Positions 16,566-24,860 of a stretch of DNA of 64,000 nucleotides are shown here, one piece after another. Positions within the stretch are counted from its first letter, which is position 1. Every line of letters begins with the position of its first letter. A program made the position numbers and the translations under genes. The notes beneath the pieces were generated by a model that was given only the letters and a program-made list of their open reading frames with translations, was not told where the DNA came from and ran no database searches. Source of the DNA: Rossellomorea pakistanensis (GTDB taxonomy: Bacteria; Bacillota; Bacilli; Bacillales; Bacillaceae_B); assembly GCF_016908495.1 (NCBI RefSeq), contig NZ_JAFBDZ010000002.1, forward strand, positions 1,218,626 to 1,282,625, given 5' to 3'.

Positions 16566-17099
16566 ATGAGGATTCGCACTTATCTTGTCGTTCCGATTGC
16601 CATTATTTTTTTACAAGCATGTGCAATTGAAAACCCCAAAAAAGCGGAGGTTGACATCAAAAACGATGTTGGCGATTCATTAGGGACTATAACACTTCAA
16701 GAGCAAGCGTCAGGAGTCGAGCTTGATATTAACCTTGAAGGTTTACCGCCAGGTGAGCATGGTATCCATATCCATGAAAAGGGTAAATGTGAACCACCAG
16801 ATTTTGAATCGGCAGGAAACCATTTTAATCCGGACAATAAAAAGCATGGATTAATGCACCCGAAAGGAGCGCATGCGGGTGATTTGCCTAATCTGATTGT
16901 AAAAGATGATAGTACCGTTAAAGTAAAGATCATGGCACCGTTAGTAACCATGTCAAAAGGCAAGACCTCTCTTTTCACAAAAGAAGGAACAAGCATTGTT
17001 ATAACAGAAGAGAAGGATGACGGTATGTCACAACCAACAGGTGAATCAGGAAAAAGAATTGCTTGCGGTGAGATTACGAATAATAAAAAATCAAATTAA
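16566..17099 (+). CDS. sodC: Cu/Zn superoxide dismutase-like lipoprotein lacking one copper ligand
   Basis: A 177-residue protein with a lipobox signal ([12 protein letters not shown]). The SOD_Cu domain has [11 protein letters not shown] (two Cu His and a disulfide Cys), SAGNHFNP (bridging His), [18 protein letters not shown] (Zn His, His and Asp) and RIACGEI (second Cys). The position of the last copper ligand, normally IHE in VIHEG, reads ITE (codon ACA), so three of four copper His are seen. The B. subtilis relative YojM is known to lack copper ligands too. It may bind Zn and act structurally, or have weak activity. A terminator follows. Confidence 0.88.
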   Translation: MRIRTYLVVPIAIIFLQACAIENPKKAEVDIKNDVGDSLGTITLQEQASGVELDINLEGLPPGEHGIHIHEKGKCEPPDFESAGNHFNPDNKKHGLMHPKGAHAGDLPNLIVKDDSTVKVKIMAPLVTMSKGKTSLFTKEGTSIVITEEKDDGMSQPTGESGKRIACGEITNNKKSN

Positions 17100-17106
17100 C
17101 TAGATA

Positions 17107-17154
17107 AAAAGCTGATCTGGACATTCCTTGAAGATGTTAGATCAGCTATTTTTA
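17107..17154 (+). terminator. Terminator after the SodC-like gene
   Basis: AGCTGATCT/AGATCAGCT stem followed by ATTTTTAT. Confidence 0.75.
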
Positions 17155-17191
17155 TATTCAAGCAGATAAGGGTTTATTTAATTTTTCAATG

Positions 17192-17302
17192 ACTGTTTTC
17201 GTAAACAATGTTGTTACTTGAAAAGGGGTTGGTTTCCGCTCCAATCAACCTTTTTACAAAAATTTATGTTCTTAAGAACAACAATCTTTTAAGTATCAGC
17301 CT
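17192..17302. repeat. Family A element remnant (copy 3)
   Basis: The left end GACTGTTTTCGTAAACAATG is close to the family end GGCTGTTTTC. The middle retains TTTCCGCTCCAATC, a core also found in the copy at 61685-61841. The right end reaches AACAACAATCTTTTAAG ... CAGCC at the patB stop codon. Most of the internal conserved block is missing. Confidence 0.55.
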
Positions 17303-18464
17303 ATTCAAATGACCGTTTTAAACGATCTAATCCTTCAAGAAGCATATTCCTCGGACAAGCAATGTTCATTCTCACAAATCCTTCTCCCCCGGGTCCGTAT
17401 TTTGGCCCAGGCTCGAGGGCAAGCTTGCCTTTTTCAAGTAAACGTGAGGCAATTTCTTTATCGTCATAACCAGTGTTTCTACAATCGATCCAGATTAAGT
17501 AAGTTCCCTCAGGTTCAACAACTTCTAATTGTGGAATTTCGCTAGTAATAAATTTTTTAGTTAGCTCAATATTTTCTTTTACATACTCAAGTAAGCTTTC
17601 CAGCCAATTTTCTCCGAACTCATAAGCGGCTTCCATTCCGGCTATTCCAAAGGTCCCAAGAGTGAAAAAACCTTGCCGCTTTTGAGCTTCTTCGATTTTT
17701 TTCCGAGAATGTTTATTAGGGATAACCATAAAGGAAGCTTGTAATCCTGCAAGATTAAAGGTTTTACTTGGAGCCATAAGCGTAATGGTTATGTTTTCAT
17801 ATTTCTTATCTAAAGATGCAATCGGAACATGCTTATGGGGAGAAAATACAAGATCGGAATGGATCTCATCTGAGACAATTTGAACATCATATTTTAGACA
17901 AAGCTCTGCGATTTTCATTAATTCATCTTTTGTCCATACACGTCCACTCGGATTATGTGGATTGCATAATAAAAATAATTTTACCCCGTTTTGAAGGGAT
18001 TTTTCGAATGCTTCAAAATCGATTTCGTAGTAACCTTTATTTAAGACGAGTGGACAATTTTCCACTACACGTTGATTGGCTTCTACCATATTAAAAAAAG
18101 GTGTGTAAACAGGAGACTGGAGCATTATACGGTCATTTGGCTGTGTATGTGCTTGAATGATGGTTGCAATAGCCGGAACTACTCCTGGACTATATAGAAG
18201 TGAATCTGTTTCTATACTCCAATTATGTCGTGTATGCAACCAATTTTGAATAGAGGATGCTGTTCGTTCGCCGATGAAGGTATATCCGAAAATTCCATGT
18301 TCCAGTCGTTTTTCTAATTCTTTTATGACCATTGGTGGTGGAGCAAAGTCCATATCTGCCACCCACATAGGAAGTACATCCTCTTTTCCAAAAATGGTTT
18401 TTCTTAAATCCCATTTTACAGAATTGGTTCCTTCTCGTTTAATTTCATAATGGAAGTCATTCAT
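17301..18464 (-). CDS. patB: PatB-type pyridoxal-phosphate C-S lyase
   Basis: A 387-residue fold-type I PLP enzyme of the MalY/PatB group. LLCNPHNPSGRVW, IVSDEIHSDLVF and LMAPSKTFNLAGLQASF contain the cofactor-binding Asn, Asp and Schiff-base Lys. B. subtilis PatB is a cystathionine beta-lyase/cysteine desulfhydrase of the same length. The start is placed at the ATG at 18464, which has aaggatgg upstream; a TTG lies one codon earlier. It diverges from yugE. A family A remnant abuts its stop codon. Confidence 0.9.
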   Translation of the reverse strand: MNDFHYEIKREGTNSVKWDLRKTIFGKEDVLPMWVADMDFAPPPMVIKELEKRLEHGIFGYTFIGERTASSIQNWLHTRHNWSIETDSLLYSPGVVPAIATIIQAHTQPNDRIMLQSPVYTPFFNMVEANQRVVENCPLVLNKGYYEIDFEAFEKSLQNGVKLFLLCNPHNPSGRVWTKDELMKIAELCLKYDVQIVSDEIHSDLVFSPHKHVPIASLDKKYENITITLMAPSKTFNLAGLQASFMVIPNKHSRKKIEEAQKRQGFFTLGTFGIAGMEAAYEFGENWLESLLEYVKENIELTKKFITSEIPQLEVVEPEGTYLIWIDCRNTGYDDKEIASRLLEKGKLALEPGPKYGPGGEGFVRMNIACPRNMLLEGLDRLKRSFE

Positions 18465-18634
18465 CAAAACACCATCCTTTTCATTCGTTACATATATGAT
18501 AAGATAATAGGGCGTCAGAATAAAATAATCTGTCTTTTATTTTAAGGCTTTTCGAATTCTTGTTATGAATAGATAAAAGTATTCTTATTTTGTTATGAAA
18601 AAATTGAGATAAAACAAGAAGTTGGGTGAACAAT

Positions 18635-18901
18635 ATGGAACAAAATATGAGAGCAACGAATGAAATGCTGTTTATAACATTACAAGAATGGGACCCTTTT
18701 TCCATTGGTAAGGAAGGCTACGATACGGAAATTGCCGACAGTATTGCAGCCGTTCACAGAATGGATCATCCTAATGAGCTGGCGAAAAAAATTCAAGAAA
18801 TTTATGAGTTTTCTTTTGAAGAATGGATTCCGATGGAGAGCTGTTTAAAGGTGGCTTATAAATTGATTGAAATCAAAAATACTGGCAGCTGTAGTTTATA
18901 A
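18635..18901 (+). CDS. yugE: YugE family (DUF1871) protein
   Basis: An 88-residue acidic cytoplasmic protein of the YugE/DUF1871 family. The pattern LQEWDPFSIGKEGYDTEIAD followed by PNELAKKIQEIYEFSFEEWI is typical. The start ATG at 18635 has a modest gggtga site; a GTG three codons upstream overlaps it. Length and position between patB and yugF match B. subtilis. The function is unknown. A family A element begins four bases after its stop. Confidence 0.85.
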   Translation: MEQNMRATNEMLFITLQEWDPFSIGKEGYDTEIADSIAAVHRMDHPNELAKKIQEIYEFSFEEWIPMESCLKVAYKLIEIKNTGSCSL

Positions 18902-18905
18902 GTTA

Positions 18906-19126
18906 GGCTCTTTTCTAAAAGATTGTTGATTTTAGCAACATTGAAAACGTAGAGTGGATTGGAGCGGAAGGCACTTGACTCCTGCGGGATGTAGAGGAAA
19001 AGTCGAGACCCCACAGAGGAAACGTCGAGGAGGTTCGACTTCCTCCCCGTGGAAAGTAAGTGCCTGTAGCGAAAAGGAACGGCCCACTGTTTATTCCTAG
19101 AAACAACAAACTTAGCGAAAACAGCC
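18906..19126. repeat. Family A element, full-length copy 1 (MITE-like)
   Basis: A 221-bp element bounded by GGCTCTTTTC and GAAAACAGCC (9 of 10 complementary). The interior carries the GC-richer block GGAGCGGAAGGCACTTGACT, CTCCTGCGGGATG, then CCCCGTGGAAAGTAAGTGCC and AGCGAAAAGGAACGG, whose halves pair with each other. It lies in the gap between the convergent yugE and yugF. It carries no open reading frame. Confidence 0.75.
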
Positions 19127-19142
19127 TTATAAAAAGGACAGC

Positions 19143-20000
19143 TTACCCTGGCTGTCCTTCTAAAACCTTATTGTTTCCCTGTATAAAGGAAAGTATATGC
19201 TGTTTCACTTCCTCAGGCTTTTCTTCTGGTACAAGGTGACCTGTTTCATCTAACACAATCATTTGGGAATTTGGCAGATCTTTTTTCAAACGTTCTCCTA
19301 CATTTAATGGAACGACTCGATCGTGCTTCCCCCAAATAAGTAAGCATGGTGTTTGGATCTCTTTTAAATCCGGTACCGTTAAATCTCCTTCTCTATCCCG
19401 TATCATTCTTGTTAATGCTTTGAAAATATCATCATCCAAAAAAGGTTTTAAATAGCCGAACATCATTTCATCGTTTATCATTTGAATATCATGAACGACG
19501 TTTTCAAGGTTTTTTCTTACACCTGATCTTGTCAGCCAGAGCTTTATATATAAATGGAAAAATGGAATATAACTTAACATCGATACATGCCATTTCATCC
19601 TTTTCAGGTAACCTGAGCTACAAAGCAAGATGCCTTTTTGGACGAGGTCTGGCTTCATTTTCATAATATTAAGGGCAATTTGCCCACCCATTGAGTGACC
19701 AGCGAGATAAATATCTTGAAGATTAAGCTGGTCAAGAAGCTTTATAACGGTTTTCCCTAGGTTTTCGTAGGAATAGATGAACTTATTACTCTTTTCGCTA
19801 TTGCCAAATGGGGGAAGGTCAATTGAAATCACATTGAAATCCTGCTTTAATAACGGTGTTAAATGACGAAAACTAAAGGTGGAAGATAAAAATCCATGTA
19901 ATAAAACAAAGGTTTCTTTTGCATAAGGATGGCGATAATATTCATAGAATACATCGACCCCATTGACGTTTACTCGATACGTTGTATCCTTATCTGACAT
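19143..20000 (-). CDS. yugF: Alpha/beta hydrolase YugF
   Basis: A 285-residue alpha/beta hydrolase. The nucleophile elbow is LAGHSMGGQIALN, the acid is in LLIWGKHDRVVPL, and the catalytic His is in DETGHLVPEEKPEEV. An oxyanion HGF loop (VLLHGFLSSTFSF) precedes them. The start is the ATG at 20000, eight bases after aggag; two codons upstream are too close to that site. The substrate is unknown. In B. subtilis yugF also lies between yugE and alaR. Confidence 0.88.
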   Translation of the reverse strand: MSDKDTTYRVNVNGVDVFYEYYRHPYAKETFVLLHGFLSSTFSFRHLTPLLKQDFNVISIDLPPFGNSEKSNKFIYSYENLGKTVIKLLDQLNLQDIYLAGHSMGGQIALNIMKMKPDLVQKGILLCSSGYLKRMKWHVSMLSYIPFFHLYIKLWLTRSGVRKNLENVVHDIQMINDEMMFGYLKPFLDDDIFKALTRMIRDREGDLTVPDLKEIQTPCLLIWGKHDRVVPLNVGERLKKDLPNSQMIVLDETGHLVPEEKPEEVKQHILSFIQGNNKVLEGQPG

Positions 20001-20142
20001 GACCATCACTCCTGTTTTTTCCGTATTTGTATTCTACCCGGAAGAAGCAAAAAAACACCTTTTTTTCATCATTTTAGCTCTAAAAGTATTCAGTTTTGTT
20101 ATAATAAAAGAGTTTTAAATCGACCATAGAGGAGGGCACAAC

Positions 20143-20643
20143 ATGCAGCTAAATGAAAAAGAGCTAAATATTTTACATATCCTCGAACAAGACGCTAGGG
20201 CTTCAATTGAAACGATCAGTAAAATGATTGAGATAAGTGAAGGGGAAGTTCAAAGCATGATCGAGAAGCTGGAAGCACAACAAATTCTTGTCCGTTATAC
20301 ATCCATTATTGATTGGTCTAAAGTAGCTGGACATGAAGGTGTTACAGCAATGATAGATGTAAAGGTTACTCCTAAACGAGGGGTCGGCTTTAATGAAGTG
20401 GCACAACGAATTTATCGATATAAAGAGGTTCAATCTGTGTATTTAATGTCTGGAGCCTATGACCTTTCAGTGACGGTTGTGGGTCATTCCATGAATGAAG
20501 TAGCCCGGTTTGTATCTGAAAAGTTATCAACCATTGACTCGGTTATTTCGACAACGACCCATTTTCAATTGAAAAAATATAAACATGATGGAACCATTTT
20601 TAATCATGACCAAGAAGATAAAAGAATTGTGGTGTCTCCGTAA
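20143..20643 (+). CDS. alaR: Lrp/AsnC family regulator AlaR
   Basis: A 166-residue Lrp-type protein. The N-terminal winged helix-turn-helix (LNILHILEQDARASIETISK) is followed by a RAM domain with MIDVKVTPKRGVGFNEVA and VQSVYLMSGAYDLSVTVVG. The ATG of the aminotransferase overlaps its stop (taATGa), so the pair is an operon. In B. subtilis alaRT controls and encodes alanine aminotransferase. It probably senses alanine or another amino acid through the RAM domain, which is inference. Confidence 0.9.
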   Translation: MQLNEKELNILHILEQDARASIETISKMIEISEGEVQSMIEKLEAQQILVRYTSIIDWSKVAGHEGVTAMIDVKVTPKRGVGFNEVAQRIYRYKEVQSVYLMSGAYDLSVTVVGHSMNEVARFVSEKLSTIDSVISTTTHFQLKKYKHDGTIFNHDQEDKRIVVSP

Positions 20644-21815
20644 TGAAAACAAAAACGAAGCATTACTTATCAAAGAACGTAGAAAATCTTAAACCATCAG
20701 GGATTCGTAAATTTTTCGACTTAGCCGCTAATATGGAGGGAGTTATTTCTCTTGGTGTGGGGGAACCTGATTTTGTCACATCGTGGACAGTAAGAGAAGC
20801 TGCTATCCTTTCTTTAGAACAAGGATATACCTCCTATACTGCCAATGCTGGGCTAGCTGAATTACGGGAAGAGATTACGAAATATATGGAAATAGGGTTT
20901 GGTGTTAAATATGATTGGCGTGAAGAAGTCATTGTTACTGTGGGGGCGAGTCAAGCGATTGATTTAGCACTAAGAGCCATCATTGATCCCGGGGATGAAG
21001 TCATTGTTGTTGAGCCAAGTTTTGTTTCTTATGTTCCTCTAGTTCAATTGGCTGGTGGAGTCGCTGTAACAGTTGAAACAAAGCCGGAAAATGGCTTTAA
21101 ACTTCAAGCTTCAGAGCTTAAAGAAGCGATTACTCCGAAAACGAAGGCCGTTCTTCTTTGTTCTCCAAACAATCCAACTGGAACTCTGCTTACAAAAGAA
21201 GATTTAGAGGGATTAACAGATGTCATTAAAGAAAATGATTTACTTGTCATATCAGATGAGATCTATGCTGAATTAGCCTATGATGACCAACATGTATCTG
21301 TTGCAGCCCTTGAGGAAATGAGGGAACGGACAATTCTTGTTAATGGATTCTCCAAAGGATTTGCGATGACAGGATGGAGATTGGGGTTTCTCTGTGCTCC
21401 AGCTGAGATCTCAAAAGCGATGTTGAAAATTCATCAGTATTCCATGATGTGTGCGCCTACACCAGCCCAATTTGGAGCATTAGAGGCTTTAGTAAATGGT
21501 ATGGGAGACGTGGCTGAAATGAAGAGAAGCTATCATCTGCGACGAAACTATTTTGTGACGTCATTGAATGAGCTGGGCTTAAGTTGCCATACTCCTGGGG
21601 GAGCCTTTTACGCTTTCCCATCTATAGAAGCAACGGGGCTAAGCTCTGAGCAATTTGCAGAACAATTACTTTTGGAACAAAAAGTGGCCGTTGTTCCTGG
21701 AAACGTCTTTGGGAAAGGAGGAGAAGGACATATCCGCTGCTCCTACGCAACCTCCATGGAACAACTACAAGAAGCCGTAAAACGAATCAAAAAATTCGTA
21801 GAAAAGAAAATCTAG
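20643..21815 (+). CDS. alaT: Aminotransferase AlaT (alanine type, class I/II)
   Basis: A 390-residue PLP aminotransferase. The motifs are LCSPNNPTGTLL, LVISDEIYAELAYD and VNGFSKGFAMTGWRLGF, the last with the Schiff-base Lys and the phosphate/carboxylate Arg. The C-terminal RCSYATS Arg binds the substrate carboxylate. It overlaps alaR by one base. It would convert pyruvate and glutamate to alanine and 2-oxoglutarate. A family B palindrome sits nine bases after the stop, and no U-rich terminator is seen on this strand. Confidence 0.9.
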   Translation: MKTKTKHYLSKNVENLKPSGIRKFFDLAANMEGVISLGVGEPDFVTSWTVREAAILSLEQGYTSYTANAGLAELREEITKYMEIGFGVKYDWREEVIVTVGASQAIDLALRAIIDPGDEVIVVEPSFVSYVPLVQLAGGVAVTVETKPENGFKLQASELKEAITPKTKAVLLCSPNNPTGTLLTKEDLEGLTDVIKENDLLVISDEIYAELAYDDQHVSVAALEEMRERTILVNGFSKGFAMTGWRLGFLCAPAEISKAMLKIHQYSMMCAPTPAQFGALEALVNGMGDVAEMKRSYHLRRNYFVTSLNELGLSCHTPGGAFYAFPSIEATGLSSEQFAEQLLLEQKVAVVPGNVFGKGGEGHIRCSYATSMEQLQEAVKRIKKFVEKKI

Positions 21816-21824
21816 TTAACATAA

Positions 21825-21880
21825 TGAGGGACGGTTCTCGAATGCGTTAATACGTTAACGCGCTCGAGAACCGTCCCTCA
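21825..21880. repeat. Long palindrome, family B copy 2
   Basis: TGAGGGACGGTTCTCGAATG (start of the left arm, 21825-21850) pairs with the right arm (21855-21880, ending CCGTCCCTCA) around TACG with one mismatch. The 23-base inner core is shared with the copy at 1821-1882. The outermost bases differ but stay complementary (TGA/TCA here, CACCGC/GCGGTG there). Confidence 0.85.
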
Positions 21881-21896
21881 ATACTTTAAAGCAATA

Positions 21897-21926
21897 AAAA
21901 GGGGATTGACCATTTTGGCCAATCCC
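21897..21926 (-). terminator. Terminator for the XRE regulator gene
   Basis: On the minus strand GGGATTGGCC/GGTCAATCCC is followed by CTTTTTATT. Confidence 0.7.
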
Positions 21927-22035
21927 AAAGTACAAAAACAAAAGGGGGAATACTTAGAAAGCATATTTTAAGGATTACCCGTTTCTTGAGTTTTTATACC
22001 TTTATTTTAAAAAATCTTTTAAAAAAATTATATTT

Positions 22036-22407
22036 TTATAAACTTTTTTCCTCATATTTAATTTTGTAGAGCATTTGCATCACTCTTAAAAAGTCTTCTT
22101 CAGAAAATTCCTTCGCTTTTCTAAGGATAAGCTTTGCTTTTTTCGTTCCAATTTCATTAACAAGCTGTTCAATTTCTGGGTCAAGATGTAAAGGTGGGGA
22201 GTCCTGATATTCCTTTTCAAGAAGCTCGGATGCAGGAATATCTAAGACAGTAGAGAGCTTTAAGATGGTTTGTGTATCGGGTAGCTGTAAGCCAGATTCA
22301 TACTTTTCGATTGTTTGACTTCCTAGTCGAGTTTTTAACGCAAGTTCTTGCTGACTCATTTTTCTTTGTTTCCGGTACTGCAATAAATGCTGACCAAAGT
22401 GAGACAT
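22036..22407 (-). CDS. XRE-family helix-turn-helix regulator
   Basis: A 123-residue protein with an N-terminal Cro/C1-type HTH: QYRKQRKMSQQELALKTRLG then QTIEKYESGLQLPD. The C-terminal half (about residues 70-120) is charged and helical and may dimerise or bind a partner. It has a strong ribosome binding site (gggaggggtttt). It lies between alaT and an NSS transporter, within genes that interrupt the alaT-yugI neighbourhood of B. subtilis. The target is unknown; the adjacent palindrome or the transporter promoter are candidates only. Confidence 0.8.
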   Translation of the reverse strand: MSHFGQHLLQYRKQRKMSQQELALKTRLGSQTIEKYESGLQLPDTQTILKLSTVLDIPASELLEKEYQDSPPLHLDPEIEQLVNEIGTKKAKLILRKAKEFSEEDFLRVMQMLYKIKYEEKSL

Positions 22408-22716
22408 AAAACCCCTCCCTAATATTGTTCGATTCTTATCTATTATTTTACCATTTATAATTGGGAATTAATTCATGTAATCGTGAACATTATGTTAAAT
22501 GTTTCACAATCTTTAAGAACCATTACTCATGAATAGAGTTTTGTCAAAAAGTCGATATTATATTGGAATTGAGGTTAGAAATGGAAAAGTTGAAATATAA
22601 GAAACAAATCCAGTATTTCGATTTAAATTATCACGCTAAACAACAATCTAATACGACTCTCCATACTTCTACTTCAATATCCACTTATTTCGAAACAAAA
22701 AACCCCTAGATACTCA

Positions 22717-22752
22717 CAAAAAAAGGCAGCCTCACCTAAAGTGAGAACTGCC
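22717..22752 (-). terminator. Terminator for the NSS transporter gene
   Basis: Minus strand: GGCAGTTCTCAC/GTGAGGCTGCC around TTTAG, then a T-run. Confidence 0.85.
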
Positions 22753-22760
22753 ATTAACAA

Positions 22761-24104
22761 TTATAATATTTCCATCATGTTTAAAAAGATCAAAATGATC
22801 GCAACCGGAACGATGTATCGTATTAGAAAGTACCACATTTTGAAAAAGAAACTAGATATATTTGAACCTGAATTCAATTCATCCCAAACATCTGCTTTTT
22901 TTAAACGATAAGATACAAAGATACTAATTAAGAAAGCTCCTAATGGTAAACCGATATTGCTTGTTACGTAATCGGCAAAATCAAAGAAAACCATGTCCAT
23001 AATAAAGAAATCAGTTAAGACCCCAAAGGAAAGAGCACTTGGAATTCCCACTACAAAAGCCAACACCCCAGAAGCCCATGTATATTTTTTTCTCTTTTCT
23101 GGCTTTTCTTTTGATAGAACGGCTACAAAAATTTCTAAAATCGAAAACGCCGAGGTTAACGTCGCAAATAATAGTAAGATTAAAAAAACTATCAGAAAAA
23201 ATCCTCCAAAGGCGATTTCATTAAATACGGCAGGAATCACAACAAAAATAAGACCAGGCCCTACATCTGGCTCAAAACCAAGTGCAAACACAGAAGGGAA
23301 AATAACCAATCCTGCTAATAAAGAAATGATAATATTTAATGCAGCCACACTAAAGGCGGACTTCGGCATATCCTCATTTTTAGGTAAATAGGAAGAGTAG
23401 GTTACCATGACGGAAAGACCTACAGTTAAGGCAAAAAATGCTTGTCCTAATGCTAGTAAAGCGGTTTTACCATTTAAGTAACTCCAGTCAGGTTGAAGTA
23501 AGAATTTTACCCCTTCCATAGCCCCATCAAGGGAAAGTGATCGGATAGCTAAAACAATAAAAAGAATTAATAGAGCAGGCATCATGATACGACTCGCTTT
23601 TTCAATTCCTTTTTGAATACCGCTTTTTACTACAAAAATTGTCATGAGTATGAATATGAATTGAGCGAGTAATACTTCAACTGGATTCGAAATAATGCTT
23701 TCAAATAGGTCAGCATATTCGCTTTGACTTTTTCCGATGAGGACCCCCGTAAAACTCCGCAACAAGTAGGAAAGGATCCACCCTCCTACAACGCTATAAA
23801 AAGAAAGGATTAGAATCGATACAATCGTTCCCCAATAACCTATCCAATGCCATTTAGTACCTGGTGCCAAATTTTTATAAGAATGAACGGCATCTGCTTG
23901 ACCTCTTCGTCCAATGATAAACTCACCAATTAGAATGGGGGTGGCAATGAGAACAGTAAAAAGTATAAATAATAAAAAGAATACTCCGCCACCATTCGTT
24001 CCCGCCATATAAGGGAACTTCCATATTGCTCCTAACCCGATTGCAGAACCGGCTGCAGCCAGTATAAATCCTACCTTAGATGTCCATTGATCTTTATTTG
24101 CCAT
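22761..24104 (-). CDS. Neurotransmitter:sodium symporter family transporter
   Basis: A 447-residue protein with 11-12 membrane helices, of the NSS/SNF (LeuT-fold) family. Helix 1 carries AAAGSAIGLGAIWKFPYM with the unwound Gly region that binds Na+ and substrate, followed by GGGVFFLLF. YocR/YhdH of B. subtilis are similar in length. It probably imports an amino acid with sodium; the substrate is unknown. Start ATG; it diverges from the ECF sigma gene. It is absent between alaT and yugI in B. subtilis as I remember it. Confidence 0.9.
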   Translation of the reverse strand: MANKDQWTSKVGFILAAAGSAIGLGAIWKFPYMAGTNGGGVFFLLFILFTVLIATPILIGEFIIGRRGQADAVHSYKNLAPGTKWHWIGYWGTIVSILILSFYSVVGGWILSYLLRSFTGVLIGKSQSEYADLFESIISNPVEVLLAQFIFILMTIFVVKSGIQKGIEKASRIMMPALLILFIVLAIRSLSLDGAMEGVKFLLQPDWSYLNGKTALLALGQAFFALTVGLSVMVTYSSYLPKNEDMPKSAFSVAALNIIISLLAGLVIFPSVFALGFEPDVGPGLIFVVIPAVFNEIAFGGFFLIVFLILLLFATLTSAFSILEIFVAVLSKEKPEKRKKYTWASGVLAFVVGIPSALSFGVLTDFFIMDMVFFDFADYVTSNIGLPLGAFLISIFVSYRLKKADVWDELNSGSNISSFFFKMWYFLIRYIVPVAIILIFLNMMEIL

Positions 24105-24226
24105 TAATAAACTCCTTTTCTTGACTTATGTGACGATTTTATAAATGGTACTATGTTTTGTTACACGTGTACAGATGAATAGATCATTTTCAAGAAATAA
24201 TTAATATTGGAATTATCTTGATAATA

Positions 24227-24254
24227 TGAAACAATTTGATTAAAACTCTCGTTA
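24227..24254 (+). promoter_or_regulatory. Candidate autoregulatory ECF sigma promoter
   Basis: TGAAAC (24227-24232), 17 bases, then CGTTA (24250-24254). This fits the TGAAAC-N16/17-CGT pattern of Bacillus extracytoplasmic-function sigma factors and lies 46 bases before the sigma gene start. Confidence 0.6.
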
Positions 24255-24299
24255 CATAGATAAAAAAAAGATATAACACAGAAAAGGGGGAATTCCTCA

Positions 24300-24860
24300 T
24301 TGGATGATCAGCTCTTAATTCAGCAGGCCCAGAAAGGGAATCTTACTGCTTATGGGGAATTAATTCAAAAATACTCACCAGTTGTGGAACGATTTGCATA
24401 CCAAATGGGGAATTCGATGGATGACATCCCAGATATTTCTCAAGAAGTATTTATAAGAGTCTATCGTTTTCTCCACCAATTCTCACACTCTAGGTTCACC
24501 ACTTGGCTTTATAAAATTACATTAAATGTTTCAAGGGATTATGGTAGACAAAGAAATCAATTAAAAAGCAAGCTTCAAAAATTGCAAAATGAACCGATCC
24601 CACAAGTAAGTACCCTAACAGATGAACAAATTTTTCGTGAAGAAGAAGACCGAATTCTTCATCACTGCATTCATAATCTTGATGAAAAATATCAATTGCC
24701 TATTATCTTGCACTATTTTCATGAAAAAAAGTACGAGGAGATTGCCGAAATCTTGTCACTTAACCTATCAACAGTGAAAACAAGGCTTCTTCGGGGAAAG
24801 GCGATTTTAAAACAAGCACTTATAAAAGCAGAGGGTGAGGAGGGAACGATAAATGGATGA
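24300..24860 (+). CDS. ECF-type RNA polymerase sigma factor
   Basis: A 186-residue sigma-70 family protein with only regions 2 and 4. Region 2 contains DIPDISQEVFIRVYRFLHQF and RFTTWLYKITLNVSRDYGRQ. Region 4 contains PIILHYFHEKKYEEIAEILS and the helix-turn-helix LNLSTVKTRLLRGK. It starts at TTG after aaaaggggg. It overlaps the next gene by eight bases, typical of a sigma/anti-sigma pair, and has its own ECF-like promoter upstream. It is not clearly orthologous to any one of SigM, SigV, SigW, SigX or SigY. Confidence 0.88.
   Translation: MDDQLLIQQAQKGNLTAYGELIQKYSPVVERFAYQMGNSMDDIPDISQEVFIRVYRFLHQFSHSRFTTWLYKITLNVSRDYGRQRNQLKSKLQKLQNEPIPQVSTLTDEQIFREEEDRILHHCIHNLDEKYQLPIILHYFHEKKYEEIAEILSLNLSTVKTRLLRGKAILKQALIKAEGEEGTING

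Noticed and set aside
18906..19126. Assigning the family A element to a named RNA family
   Set aside because: The CTCCTGCGGGA-type block is familiar from Bacillus genomes, but I could not match it to a defined RNA motif, so it is reported as a repeat only.
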